DNA of 64,000 nt from Candidatus Obscuribacterales bacterium (GTDB lineage Bacteria > Cyanobacteriota > Vampirovibrionia > Obscuribacterales > Obscuribacteraceae): positions 741,193-805,192 of the forward strand of contig JAIEOQ010000008.1 of NCBI GenBank assembly GCA_019750335.1. Reading direction: 5' to 3'. The notes beneath the pieces are model-generated. The model saw only the letters and a list, made by a program, of their open reading frames with translations, ran no database searches and was not told the origin of the DNA. Positions 8,703 through 17,433 of this stretch are shown one piece after another (the stretch's first letter is position 1; each line of letters begins with the position of its first letter). Made by a program: the position numbers and the translations under genes.

Positions 8703-9133
8703 AGGCCCAAATCCTCTTGGCTAGCTTCGCTAAGCGATTTCTGTTTAAACCCCTGCCATCTTAACTGAGTTAATTTAGCTCAAAGACTCACCAAGTTGGC
8801 AATTCGGCGTTTAAGCTCAAAGGCTATTCGATTTCGTTTCTTTTACATCAGAAACAGGCTTGATTGAGATCAGATTCTCAAAGCTTTTAGTTATATAGCC
8901 CCTAACCCCGCAAGCCCGAGAGAACTAATAGCGCACTGTCCTTATTACCATCTGCATTTACAGCACCTGCTTTCTGGACACGTTAGCGTCCGGCAGTTGC
9001 TACCCCAGACGGAGCCTAGCGTGAGGCGTCTTTTCCAAACGTCCTTGCGAGTTTGTTCTGTCTGCAGTCATGCCGGCGCCCAGCCTGGGTCTGCGTCGGT
9101 GTGCAAACTTTCCAGGCAACAAGGAAAAAAAAC
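8703..9133. other. Gene-free stretch with one leader hairpin
   Basis: No supportable gene in this ~430-nt gap. The only structure I see is a nested hairpin near 9007-9036: AGAC...GTCT enclosing GCCT-AGCGTG-AGGC, followed by TTTTCC. It sits ~100 nt upstream of the next start codon and could be a leader attenuator. No known riboswitch motif was recognised. Confidence 0.4.
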
Positions 9134-10093
9134 ATGTCCGAAACTAACGATCTCTTCATCCAACTCGAACCCTCCCATCCGGCCTATCTTGAAGCTCTGC
9201 AACAGGGCTACAACACTCTCGTCTCTTTAGTGCCGAAAGCTAAAGAGCTGCATTCCGCTCTCGTTAAAGCCAACGGGCAAAGAGTGGAAAAAACAGAAGG
9301 TGACGCTGACAAAAGACGTCAGCTCTACTACCAACGCAGCCGAGCGGCTGATGTTGTCTTTTTGCGCTTCGGACTGGTAATGGCGAAGCTTAAGCCACTG
9401 CTTGAGCCATTTTTGCAAATGATTAACGCCGGACGCGAAAGCCAAAAAGAGCTGATCCTCAATCCCCAATATGCTCCAGGCGGTGGCGGTTACACAAACC
9501 GGGTAATCGCTATGAACAACCTGACTGCCGCCGAAGAGCTTTACGATCAAGGCTGTGCTCTTTGTTTCAAGTACGGCGAATACTTAGGCTGGCCAACCTC
9601 AAGCGGCGTTGAAGAGGCTTTCAAGCAACGACCGACAGTAGAACGCCATTATGTCGTCTTGAGCAGCGCCGGCAACTACCCGCCACTGCCAGGAGATGAT
9701 GCTGTTTTCAATGGACCGTTCAGTACACTTGCCGAGGCGGAAAAAGAAATTGCCGCTTGGGAAAGTCATGCCGACACCGTAGGCGGCACTGGTCTTGCTT
9801 ACGACCTGAACAAGCATGCTGAATATGTTGCCCAGTGCAAAGCTAAACGAGCTGCCGTACCAACCCACGATCAACAAACCCTAATCAAGCATTTCACGGA
9901 CTACGCCGAGCGCGAAATCAACCTGAAACGCCAAATTCAGCAGCCGCTCAGCCAAGAAACGATTATTTGCATCCAATGCGAAGACGAAGTCGTACTCTTG
10001 CGCGTAGCCGTCAATTTGCGCGAAAAAGGCTGGAAAGTGCGCGATCACTTTCAGCATCGCCGTCATAAGTATCAGCTTTACGTGACGAAATAG
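9134..10093 (+). CDS. Hypothetical protein, 319 aa
   Basis: I do not recognise this soluble protein. The first ~110 residues are helical (QQGYNTLVSLVPKAKELHSAL and RSRAADVVFLRFGLVMAKLKP). A central part contains PQYAPGGGGYTNRVIAMNNL, a pair of Cys (GCALCFKYGEYLGWP) and HYVVLSSAGNYPPLPGDDAV. The C-terminal ~70 residues (ETIICIQCEDEVVLLRVAVNLREKGWKVRDH, split here only for description) look like a small alpha-beta module. The frame is open 27 codons upstream, but the ATG at 9134 follows CAAGGAAAAA and gives a normal N-terminus. No functional inference is justified. Confidence 0.65.
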   Translation: MSETNDLFIQLEPSHPAYLEALQQGYNTLVSLVPKAKELHSALVKANGQRVEKTEGDADKRRQLYYQRSRAADVVFLRFGLVMAKLKPLLEPFLQMINAGRESQKELILNPQYAPGGGGYTNRVIAMNNLTAAEELYDQGCALCFKYGEYLGWPTSSGVEEAFKQRPTVERHYVVLSSAGNYPPLPGDDAVFNGPFSTLAEAEKEIAAWESHADTVGGTGLAYDLNKHAEYVAQCKAKRAAVPTHDQQTLIKHFTDYAEREINLKRQIQQPLSQETIICIQCEDEVVLLRVAVNLREKGWKVRDHFQHRRHKYQLYVTK

Positions 10094-10109
10094 CCTAGTC
10101 TGAGTTCTG

Positions 10110-10139
10110 GCGGAGAGGCGCCGTATAGCGCCTCTCCGC
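10110..10139 (+). repeat. 12-bp intergenic hairpin
   Basis: GCGGAGAGGCGC (10110-10121), a 6-nt loop and the exact reverse complement (10128-10139). No U-tract follows. It separates the unknown gene from the tandem array of exported repeat proteins. Confidence 0.6.
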
Positions 10140-10165
10140 TCAATCCAAGTCAGTAGAAAGACACC

Positions 10166-10930
10166 ATGAAAAAGTCATTGATCGCTCTGCTTATTCTTGT
10201 TCATGCTTTACCTGCACACAGCGCAAGCCTCGCTGAAGAAACACAACAGCCCCAGTTTCGCACCACAGAAGTGGCGCCAGATACCAGCCAAAGCGAAGTG
10301 AAACGTGTCAACGCTTTTTTTGGCGACAAACTGATCCAGGAAGTAATTCACTACGCGGATCACAGCTCAAAAGCAATCGATTATCGCACTAGCGACGGCA
10401 CTCTCAAATCGATGACAACGCAATCGCCAGACGGCAAAAGCTGGACGACCACCGACTATGCCGAGAACGGCAAACGCAAACTTCAAACCACTGTCTCAGC
10501 TGAAAAGAGAAGCGAGCCCGTATCAAAGACCGTTTATCGTGTTGACGGTATTTATGTCGTCACCACTTATAACGAGCTCGGCAGCGGCGACGATGAAGAT
10601 TTTTATTACAATGCCGAAAACAAGCCGCTTTTGCAAGTAAAGCATGAGGGGCTGGATACGATCTTCACCGTTTACGACAAAAACGGCAAGCAAGACTACA
10701 AACAGCGTTGGACTTCCGGTGCTGTCGGTCCGGTGCTGCTCTTGGTGGAAGAAATCACCCCTTCCGGTGTATATCGGCGAGTTTACTTCCGCGGCGGCGT
10801 GTACAAAGTGGAAGACCTCAAAGCCGATGGCAGCGTCGAGCGCACTGAACAAGGTCCGACAAAAACTTCATTGCTGCAATTGTCCGAACCGGTGGATCCC
10901 AAGCACATAGAGCCTGTTGTTTTGCCGTAA
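10166..10930 (+). CDS. Exported repeat protein, array member 1 (MORN_2-like)
   Basis: A 254-residue protein with a signal peptide (MKKSLIALLILVHALPAHSAS). The mature part is a chain of short beta-hairpin-like units of the type Y-x-x-DG-x (IDYRTSDGTLKSM, TTDYAENGKRKL, TVYRVDGIYVV, VYDKNGKQDYKQRW), resembling MORN_2/YwqK-type repeats. It ends in a signature KVEDLKADGSVERTE and EPVDPKHIEPVVLP shared with the next three genes. Probably periplasmic. The function is unknown. It is the first of five same-strand genes spaced by at most ~55 nt; the upstream hairpin suggests the transcript starts here or is processed here. Confidence 0.7.
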   Translation: MKKSLIALLILVHALPAHSASLAEETQQPQFRTTEVAPDTSQSEVKRVNAFFGDKLIQEVIHYADHSSKAIDYRTSDGTLKSMTTQSPDGKSWTTTDYAENGKRKLQTTVSAEKRSEPVSKTVYRVDGIYVVTTYNELGSGDDEDFYYNAENKPLLQVKHEGLDTIFTVYDKNGKQDYKQRWTSGAVGPVLLLVEEITPSGVYRRVYFRGGVYKVEDLKADGSVERTEQGPTKTSLLQLSEPVDPKHIEPVVLP

Positions 10931-10984
10931 AAACAATTTCTGAATTAAGCGTTACCCAAACTACAGTCCTAGAAAGTAACGATC

Positions 10985-11743
10985 ATGCAAATTGGAAAGT
11001 TATCCACGTTCGTTTTTTTCGTCTTTGCACTTTGCAGTGCCAGCGCTGTTTTTGCTGAAACCCCGCGTCCTGAACTTCGGCAAGAAGAGGTCGCCGCCGA
11101 CGCCAACCAAAACGAAGTCAGCCACACCAAGAGCAAGCTTGGTGACACCCTGATTCAGGAAGTGATTCGCTACAAAGACAACAGCGCAAAAGTGATCGGC
11201 TACCGCCCCGACGGCACGGTTCAGGCAATCACCAACCAATCGTCGGACGGCAAAACCTCGACGGTTACCGACTATGCTGAAGACGGCAAGCGCAAGCTGA
11301 AAACTACGGTTTCAGCCGAAGGCCGAGAAGAACCGGTAAGCAAGACCGTTTATAAGGCAGACGGCAGCTATGTCGTCAGCACTTACGGAGAACGCGGTGA
11401 CGGCGACGACGCCAATTTTTATTACAGCGCCGAAGATAAGCCGGTTTTGCAAATAGCAAACGAAGGTCACATGACCGTCTATACCGTTTATGACAAAAAC
11501 GGCAAACAAGACTACAAACAGCGCTGGGTCTCGGGCTTTGGCGGTCCGGTGCTGCTCATGGTCGAGGAGGTCACAGCCTCAGGCGCTCACCGACGCATCT
11601 ATCTCACTGGCGGTGTCAAAAAAGTTGAATATCTCAAAGCCGACGGCAGTGTCGACCACAGCGAATCGGTGAACAAAGGCTCTTTGGAGCTCGCCGAACC
11701 GATTAACCCCAAACACGAAGAACGCGTGAAGCTACCTCAGTAA
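10985..11743 (+). CDS. Exported repeat protein, array member 2
   Basis: A 252-residue paralog of the preceding gene with a signal peptide ending near FAET. It repeats the same units in the same order (VIGYRPDGTVQAI, VTDYAEDGKRKLKTTVSAE, TVYKADGSYVVSTY, VYDKNGKQDYKQRW) and the C-terminal signature KKVEYLKADGSVDHSE plus EPINPKHEERVKLP. Members 1 and 2 are the closest pair: TTVSAE(K/G)R(S/E)EPVSKTVY is nearly the same in both. Member 3 follows after 14 nt, so the pair is almost certainly in one operon. Confidence 0.7.
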   Translation: MQIGKLSTFVFFVFALCSASAVFAETPRPELRQEEVAADANQNEVSHTKSKLGDTLIQEVIRYKDNSAKVIGYRPDGTVQAITNQSSDGKTSTVTDYAEDGKRKLKTTVSAEGREEPVSKTVYKADGSYVVSTYGERGDGDDANFYYSAEDKPVLQIANEGHMTVYTVYDKNGKQDYKQRWVSGFGGPVLLMVEEVTASGAHRRIYLTGGVKKVEYLKADGSVDHSESVNKGSLELAEPINPKHEERVKLPQ

Positions 11744-11757
11744 CTCAGAGAAATAAT

Positions 11758-12549
11758 ATGTTGAAGGCAAAAAGTCTGATTCTTCTTGCTCTTGTTTTGG
11801 TTATTGCTTGCGCAACAAAAGGCTTTGCTGAAGAACCACTTTTTGAGACAAGACACTTTTCTTTCAAAGACGTTCCTCACGACCCAAGCAAGAATGAAAC
11901 CAAGCGTGCACAAGCTTTAACCAGCGACAACAAGCTGGTCAAAGAGCTTGTTTCTTTCGCTGACGGTTCGCAACGTATATTTTTCTACCGGGAGAACGGC
12001 TCCTTAAGCGGTATTTCAGACTGCAGCCCGAACTACAACTCCATCACCAAAACCCGCTTTCAGGAAGATGGAAAAACCAAAACGGCTGTGATCGAAATGA
12101 AGCGGGGAGAGGTCGGCTTGTCCCGCCAACCGGCGGTAGTCAAAGAAACTCATTATTACCCTGATGGTAAAAGTGTCTGCCGCATCAAAGAGTATCCGAT
12201 TGCCGGAAGCGTTGATCATACAGACAAGTACTTTGCTCAAGACGGCAAAATACTTGTTTGTGATACACACAAAGGCTTGGAGACCGAAAGCGTTTTTTAT
12301 AACGTCGACGGAAAACAAGACTACAAGCAGCTCTGGATCGATGCGATCGACGGTCCTTATTTGCTCATGGTCGAAGAAGTCACTGCTTCCGGCGTTTATC
12401 GCCGGGTTCACTTTCGCGGTGGTGTGAAAAAAGTTGAATATCTCAAAGCCGACGGCAGCGTCGAGCGCACTGAAGAAGCCGGTAAAGGCTTTCTTAAACT
12501 TGCCGAGCCGGTTAATCCTGAACGCTTGAAACCAATTCAACTGCCTTAA
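11758..12549 (+). CDS. Exported repeat protein, array member 3
   Basis: A 263-residue paralog. The N-terminus (MLKAKSLILLALVLVIACATKGFAEE) is a signal peptide; IACA resembles a lipobox only loosely (Cys at 18, TKGFAEE after it), so it could be a lipoprotein or a type I signal. Repeat units FYRENGSLSGI, HYYPDGKSV, FYNVDGKQDYKQLW and the terminal signature KKVEYLKADGSVERTEE and EPVNPERLKPIQLP are shared with its neighbours, while the middle has diverged (ECIAGSVDHTDKYF-type segment). It starts 14 nt after the previous stop. Confidence 0.68.
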   Translation: MLKAKSLILLALVLVIACATKGFAEEPLFETRHFSFKDVPHDPSKNETKRAQALTSDNKLVKELVSFADGSQRIFFYRENGSLSGISDCSPNYNSITKTRFQEDGKTKTAVIEMKRGEVGLSRQPAVVKETHYYPDGKSVCRIKEYPIAGSVDHTDKYFAQDGKILVCDTHKGLETESVFYNVDGKQDYKQLWIDAIDGPYLLMVEEVTASGVYRRVHFRGGVKKVEYLKADGSVERTEEAGKGFLKLAEPVNPERLKPIQLP

Positions 12550-12568
12550 ATCAACTAATGAGGCTTTT

Positions 12569-13348
12569 ATGCGTACTGTTCAATTTTTGTTTGTTGCTTT
12601 TGTCTTCAGTTTTTTCATTAGCAATGCCTGTTTCGCTCAAAAACCGGCGCCTTTGCAGCAGATTGGACCGGTCGGCAAAATACAGGATGTGACCGATCCG
12701 AGCAAAAACGAAGAAAGCCATATCAACGTGGTGGTTAACGGCAAAGTGATGCAAGAGAACATCACTTACAAAGATCAGCATATGAAGGCCATCGACTACC
12801 GCGAAGACGGAACCGTTTACGCCATTACGGAGCTTATGGACGGGAATCTCTCCCTTACCAACTATCGCAAGGATGGTAAAGGTAAGACCAAATGCATGCA
12901 GATCCTGTTTAACAAAACCACAGGCAAACGTGAAATGGCTCACACCATTTATCACGAGGACGGTGAAACACCGGCTCTAATCCAAGAAGAAAGCGTGGCC
13001 AGCTATTTCAACAGCAAAGGCAAGCTTACTTTCAAGAAAAGCGGCGAAGATCCAAGCACTGAAGTAACTGTCTATGACGACAGCGGTAATTTGGCTTACA
13101 AACAGACTTGGCTTGAAGCAATCGACGGTCCTTATCTGACCACCGTCGAGGAGGTCACTGCCAAAGGTGTTCGTCGGCGTCTGTATTTTCGCGGCACTGT
13201 GAAAAAAGTCGAATATCTCAAAGCCGACGGCAGTGTCGAACGTAGCGAAGAGGTACAAAAAGGTACTTTAGAGCTTGAAGAACCGGTAGCTCCCGAACGT
13301 CAAAAACCGGTCACACTCCCTACGATCAAGGAACCTGCAAATGAGTAG
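12569..13348 (+). CDS. Exported repeat protein, array member 4
   Basis: A 259-residue paralog with a signal peptide (to about CFAQK, residue 24). Units IDYREDGTVYAI, TNYRKDGKGKT, TIYHEDGETPAL and VYDDSGNLAYKQTW are followed by the common C-terminal signature KKVEYLKADGSVERSEE and EPVAPERQKPVTLP, then a short extra tail TIKEPANE. The last codons overlap the start of member 5 by 8 nt (ATGAGTAG), which indicates translational coupling between this group and the longer lipoprotein group. Confidence 0.68.
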   Translation: MRTVQFLFVAFVFSFFISNACFAQKPAPLQQIGPVGKIQDVTDPSKNEESHINVVVNGKVMQENITYKDQHMKAIDYREDGTVYAITELMDGNLSLTNYRKDGKGKTKCMQILFNKTTGKREMAHTIYHEDGETPALIQEESVASYFNSKGKLTFKKSGEDPSTEVTVYDDSGNLAYKQTWLEAIDGPYLTTVEEVTAKGVRRRLYFRGTVKKVEYLKADGSVERSEEVQKGTLELEEPVAPERQKPVTLPTIKEPANE

Positions 13349-14414
13349 GATTGCACTCCTGCTAATCATTTGTTTGTTCGCTGCCGGTTGCGGCGGCGAG
13401 CAAGCGGCAAAGGAAACTCGTGTTATCTCTCCGCAAATAAAAACCAGCGAAAGCGGCGTCGCCCGGACAAAACTAGAGATGCGCCCGGAAGAGAGTGGCG
13501 AACTTAGCCGCTTACACAAGTTCGACGATACGGATCTGGAAATCGGCGTCGAAATCACATACAAGAACGGTTTGATGCGTCACAACGTTCTTGATACTTT
13601 GACCGGCAAAGTACGCGAAAGCAAGCTTTTCCACCCCGGACAAAGCAAGGTTGCCGCTCACAGTAAGTTTGCCGCTGACGGTAAGAACATTGTCTGGAAC
13701 GACGCGTTCTATAAAAGCGGCAAGCAACTGCGCACAATCCGTACCAACGCTTCAGGCGAGCGCGAGATGCACATGTATCTCGAGGATGGTCAAGTAAACT
13801 TCTACACTCTTTTGCGCAAAGACGGCTCCGGCTCGCACAAAGAGTGGCTCCAATACCGGAATGACACGTCGGTAGTGCTGCGCTACGAATGCAAATGGAC
13901 AGCCGACAACAAGTTTGAAGAGACAATGTACGATTATGCCGATGGACGCATCCAGCATACTCACAGGCGAAGCGGCACGAATCAGGAAACTTTGCGCTAC
14001 GATAAAAGCGGTAAGCTTTTCATGCGCCAGTATTTCAAGTTCACTGACCCGGCTAATCCGTTTTGGCCCTCGGAGTTTGTCAAAGCCGAGCTTCTGGGCG
14101 ACGACGAATCCACTGTCGTTGCCACTGTTTATTGCCCGAAGGATAAGACCGGATTCAGTGCACCGGGAACGGTAATCATCGAATCCGACGAAGGCAAACG
14201 CGAAATTCTGTTCGGCGCCGGCTGGGAAGCCATTTCGGACAAACATTTCGACAAGAATGGCAAACTGCTTAAAGAACAAGCGGCTAAACACCTTGAGGAT
14301 CCACTAGGGAAGCGCGTGCAAAAGAATCTGACCGCGCTTTTTTCTCGTGAATCCGGACCAGGTGTGGCCAGTCTCAAAGGCTATGTCGACGCCTTTACGG
14401 CTAACGTGCAGTAA
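13341..14414 (+). CDS. Lipoprotein of the GE-SR-HK repeat family (array member 5)
   Basis: A 357-residue predicted lipoprotein: lipobox AAGC at residues ~14-17 (MSRIALLLIICLFAAGCGGE). It belongs to a second, longer subfamily whose other members are at 36377, 37447 and 38496. They share an N-terminal block (RPEESGELSRLHKF, EIGVEITYKNG) and repeated Y/F-x-x-DG-x units. It lacks the KADGSVERTE ending of the four genes before it. The start overlaps the upstream gene by 8 nt. It probably sits on the periplasmic face of a membrane; the function is unknown. A terminator follows. Confidence 0.7.
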   Translation: MSRIALLLIICLFAAGCGGEQAAKETRVISPQIKTSESGVARTKLEMRPEESGELSRLHKFDDTDLEIGVEITYKNGLMRHNVLDTLTGKVRESKLFHPGQSKVAAHSKFAADGKNIVWNDAFYKSGKQLRTIRTNASGEREMHMYLEDGQVNFYTLLRKDGSGSHKEWLQYRNDTSVVLRYECKWTADNKFEETMYDYADGRIQHTHRRSGTNQETLRYDKSGKLFMRQYFKFTDPANPFWPSEFVKAELLGDDESTVVATVYCPKDKTGFSAPGTVIIESDEGKREILFGAGWEAISDKHFDKNGKLLKEQAAKHLEDPLGKRVQKNLTALFSRESGPGVASLKGYVDAFTANVQ

Positions 14415-14449
14415 CCTGACCTGACTTTGCGGTTTGTTGAAACATCTAG

Positions 14450-14490
14450 ATGGGCGAGGTCCGGCAAACAAACCGCTCTCGCCCATTTTT
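14450..14490 (+). terminator. Terminator after the repeat-protein array
   Basis: ATGGGCGAG (14450-14458) pairs with CTCGCCCAT (14478-14486), followed by TTTTT. It lies ~36 nt after the array's last stop. Confidence 0.85.
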
Positions 14491-14531
14491 CAAGACGAAC
14501 ACTATTTATTATAGTATTAGACAGCAAAAGA

Positions 14532-14562
14532 GAAAGCAGCCAATCTCAGACCAGCTGCTTTC
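14532..14562 (-). terminator. Terminator for the minus-strand gene at 14570
   Basis: GAAAGCAGC (14532-14540) and GCTGCTTTC (14554-14562) form a 9-bp stem. Read on the minus strand it is followed by TCTTTTGCTG. It sits 7 nt beyond the stop of the minus-strand gene. Confidence 0.7.
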
Positions 14563-14569
14563 CCTAAAT

Positions 14570-15070
14570 TCATCGCAGTTCAACCTCACTCGGCGCAAAG
14601 GGATCTTCCTTAGAGTTTGGCTCTTTCAAAAGTTCAGGATCAACTTGAGTGGCGTCGGTGACCGATTTGCCATCTTTGCTCAAGGCAAAAGCGTGTTTCA
14701 GTTTACCTGAGTCATCGTACTTGCTTAAGCCGGTCAAACGGTATTCTTTACCGCCGACACGACCCTCGCTTTCACGAGTCCAAACTTGCAAGTAACGTGT
14801 GCCGTCGCTCTTATACAGAACAACCTCGACGCCCTCCTCACGATAGCTGCTTTGACGCACCCGCACATCATTTTCGAAATACTCAACAACCATGATCTCC
14901 TTGTCTTTGAACCAGAGACCGGTAGCGGTGAGCTTGCCGTCTTTGTAATAAGCCTGCTTATTGGTCGGCGCTGAAAGCGCATTTTCAGTCGATGCGGTCA
15001 GGGGCGCGGCCGCCCAGGCTGCAGTTGTGCCAAACAAAGCCACAACAAAAGCAGCCAATGCACTCTTCAT
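14570..15070 (-). CDS. Small exported repeat protein (MORN_2-like)
   Basis: A 166-residue protein with a signal peptide (MKSALAAFVVALFGTTAAWAA). The mature part has units of the same kind as the array on the other strand: AYYKDGKLTATGLW, VLYKSDGTRYLQVW, SKYDDSGKLKHAF and LSKDGKSV. This is close to canonical MORN_2 (YxxGKLxxxGxW). It lies 18 nt downstream of the SulP-carbonic anhydrase gene on the same strand and may be co-transcribed with it. Function unknown. Confidence 0.7.
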   Translation of the reverse strand: MKSALAAFVVALFGTTAAWAAAPLTASTENALSAPTNKQAYYKDGKLTATGLWFKDKEIMVVEYFENDVRVRQSSYREEGVEVVLYKSDGTRYLQVWTRESEGRVGGKEYRLTGLSKYDDSGKLKHAFALSKDGKSVTDATQVDPELLKEPNSKEDPFAPSEVELR

Positions 15071-15088
15071 TTTTAAGTATCCCGTTAG

Positions 15089-17311
15089 TTAGTTGGTTTG
15101 ATGTTGTTCAGTCAGTCGTTCGTATCGCCGCAACTCCGGGTCATAAGCCCAGATACAGCCTTGAGCGATGTTGTAGTACCAAGCGGCCAAGCGCAAAGTA
15201 CCAGCTTCAAGCAACGGTTCCACATGGGGGTAGGAGCGGATTTTCTCCAATTGCCGCAACACGTGCAACTTAACAGCATAGTCAAGATCCGTATCTTCCG
15301 GATCACGCAACAGAAGCTCATAATCAGCGGGGCCGTGGCTGGCATGAGAAAGCCAACTCTCCAGAGCCGGACGCTGATAGTGGAGCCAGTGCGGCGGATT
15401 GCACAAGCATTTGACCGCACCGCAATCTGAGTGGCCGCAAATGACAATGTTCTTCACGTTGAGAATGTCCACGGCAAATTCAACGGAGGCAGCTTCCGAA
15501 GTCGGAGCAGCTGTAGCGTCAGGAATAATGCCACCGGCATTTCGCACCGTGAAAATATTTCCGGGCGCGGAAAGCGTGATCAGGTCGGGCAAAACTCGCG
15601 AATCAGAACAAGTGATGAACAAAGTGTGGGGTTTCTGACCTTGTTCCAGCGCTTTATATGTTTCAGCCATTTGCGGATAAACATTGCTGGAGAAACTGCT
15701 GGCACCACGAATCAGCTGGTTAAGACAGCGTTCATTCGGTGTGCTGCTGAATCCCGGCAACATGATTTCCGAACCGTTTGTCGGCGGTTGCCAGACCGGA
15801 CGAACATAAAGCGGAGTATGGTGTCGTTCGAGCAAAGCATCCCAGTCCACCACCATCCGTCCTTCCGTCTCACTGTGCCGGCCTCCCCATTGACGCAGCT
15901 CTTCCAAGCAAGCATGGTCGATATGGTTGAGATTCTCAAAACAGATTTGCAATCGTGCTCCGGCCGGCACCGTAGCAAGCAGATCCGAAAGCTCGGGCAA
16001 GTTGAGAAAAACAAGTGAACCGGAAAGCTTTAAATGATAGTCGTTATCTTTCTTCGTCAGCTTGATGTCAGCTTGGCACAAACGATAAAGCGTTTTAGCC
16101 GCAGCGCAAACCAGTCCGACCAGAATGCCCATCAGCAAACTGTAAGCAACCACAGTAGCCGCTGTAATTAAGAAGATAACCAGCTCAATCCAACCGAAGT
16201 TCCACAACTGGCGCATGATCTTGAAGTCAACCAGGCGCAGGCCGGTGAAAACAAGCAGAGCTGCCAGCGCGGCAATCGGCACCATTTCCAAAAGCCAGGG
16301 CAGAAAGAGCACCATCAACAAAAGCCAGAGCCCATGCAGAACGGTAGCCCATCTCGTTTTAGCGCCGGCTTCGATATTGACCGAGCTGCGCACAATCGCT
16401 CCGGTAAGGGGCAAAGCACCGACCAAACCACACAGAATGTTGCCGCCGCCCTGAGCCATGAGCTCAAGATTGTAACGGGAACGCTTGCCGTTATGCATTT
16501 GATCGATAGCCGCCACTGAAAGCATGGATTCAGTGCTGGCAATCAAAGCCAACTCCAAAGCCAACAGATAAATCTCCGGATTGCAGAAAGCAGCAAAAGT
16601 TGCGCCAAAGCCTGGCCAGCGAATTGCTTGTCCTAAGCTATGAGGCGCCACCACCATGTTGATATCAGCACTGAAATACCAGGTTAAGCTGGCGGCAACA
16701 ATAATCGCCGGTAAACCGCCGGGAACCAAGAGATATTTGTCGAGCTTGAGCCAACGCCAGACAAAGATTACGCTCAAACTTGCCATAGCAATCATAATTG
16801 CCACTTGCGCTTGGGAGCCATTTTGTTTGGCAGCGGCAATACTTGAAGGAACGGCAGCGATACTTTCAGTCGCCGACTTATGCGGCGCCAAGTCGAACAT
16901 CACATGAAACTGGCTTAAGACAATCAACATACCGACGCCGGCTAAGATGCCATAGAGCACCGCTGGCGACACCATACGGAAGTAGCGTCCTAAGCCAAAA
17001 AAGCCAAATCCGACTTGAATCAATCCAGCCATTAATATGACCGGACCCAAGAACTCAATTCCTCTCTCAGCGATAAAATCACAAATGAAGACCGTTAAAC
17101 TAGCACTAGCTCCGCTTACTTGCAGAGGCGATCCGGCCATCAAACCGACGACAAGGCCGCCGATGATTCCGGTCAACAACCCTTGAGCGGGACTAAGTCC
17201 GCAAGCAAGGGCAATTCCCATTGATAGTGGCAACGCCACCAGAAAAACCACGAAGGAAGCGAGTGTTTCCTTGATCAACCGTGGTTGCTGTGAGTTGTCG
17301 CTAATTTCCAA
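15089..17311 (-). CDS. SulP-family anion transporter fused to beta-carbonic anhydrase
   Basis: A 740-residue fusion. Residues ~1-410 are a SulP/SLC26 membrane domain with ~12-14 helices (ALPLSMGIALACGLSPAQGLL, VSGASASLTVFICDFIAERG, TGAIVRSSVNIEAGAKTRW). Residues ~430-530 form a STAS-like domain (LVFLNLPELSDLL, FENLNHIDHACLEEL). Residues ~540-740 are a beta-class carbonic anhydrase: CSDSR near 567-571 and GHSDCGAVK near 626-634 supply the Zn ligands Cys, His, Cys and the Asp-Arg pair. Such fusions are known and are thought to couple bicarbonate or sulfate transport with CO2/HCO3- interconversion. All CA zinc ligands are intact, so the enzyme should be active. Confidence 0.93.
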   Translation of the reverse strand: MEISDNSQQPRLIKETLASFVVFLVALPLSMGIALACGLSPAQGLLTGIIGGLVVGLMAGSPLQVSGASASLTVFICDFIAERGIEFLGPVILMAGLIQVGFGFFGLGRYFRMVSPAVLYGILAGVGMLIVLSQFHVMFDLAPHKSATESIAAVPSSIAAAKQNGSQAQVAIMIAMASLSVIFVWRWLKLDKYLLVPGGLPAIIVAASLTWYFSADINMVVAPHSLGQAIRWPGFGATFAAFCNPEIYLLALELALIASTESMLSVAAIDQMHNGKRSRYNLELMAQGGGNILCGLVGALPLTGAIVRSSVNIEAGAKTRWATVLHGLWLLLMVLFLPWLLEMVPIAALAALLVFTGLRLVDFKIMRQLWNFGWIELVIFLITAATVVAYSLLMGILVGLVCAAAKTLYRLCQADIKLTKKDNDYHLKLSGSLVFLNLPELSDLLATVPAGARLQICFENLNHIDHACLEELRQWGGRHSETEGRMVVDWDALLERHHTPLYVRPVWQPPTNGSEIMLPGFSSTPNERCLNQLIRGASSFSSNVYPQMAETYKALEQGQKPHTLFITCSDSRVLPDLITLSAPGNIFTVRNAGGIIPDATAAPTSEAASVEFAVDILNVKNIVICGHSDCGAVKCLCNPPHWLHYQRPALESWLSHASHGPADYELLLRDPEDTDLDYAVKLHVLRQLEKIRSYPHVEPLLEAGTLRLAAWYYNIAQGCIWAYDPELRRYERLTEQHQTN

Positions 17312-17382
17312 GGTTTAGTTCCTAATCTTTGGATGGTGATCGTTCAAAAAAAAAGCCAAAAAGTGCCAAAAATTTTTACGGT

Positions 17383-17414
17383 GAGAAGGGGCTCGCAATT
17401 ACGAGCCCCTTCTC
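17383..17414 (-). terminator. Hairpin between two minus-strand genes
   Basis: GAGAAGGGGCTCG (17383-17395) and CGAGCCCCTTCTC (17402-17414): 13 bp, 6-nt loop. On the minus strand it lies 19 nt after the coiled-coil gene and is followed by ACCGTAAAAATTTTT, a late and imperfect U-tract. Confidence 0.65.
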
Positions 17415-17433
17415 CGTGTGAAATGCACTGTCT

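Noticed and set aside
13752..14291. Minus-strand frame of 179 codons
   Set aside because: Antisense to the lipoprotein at 13341, no start signal.
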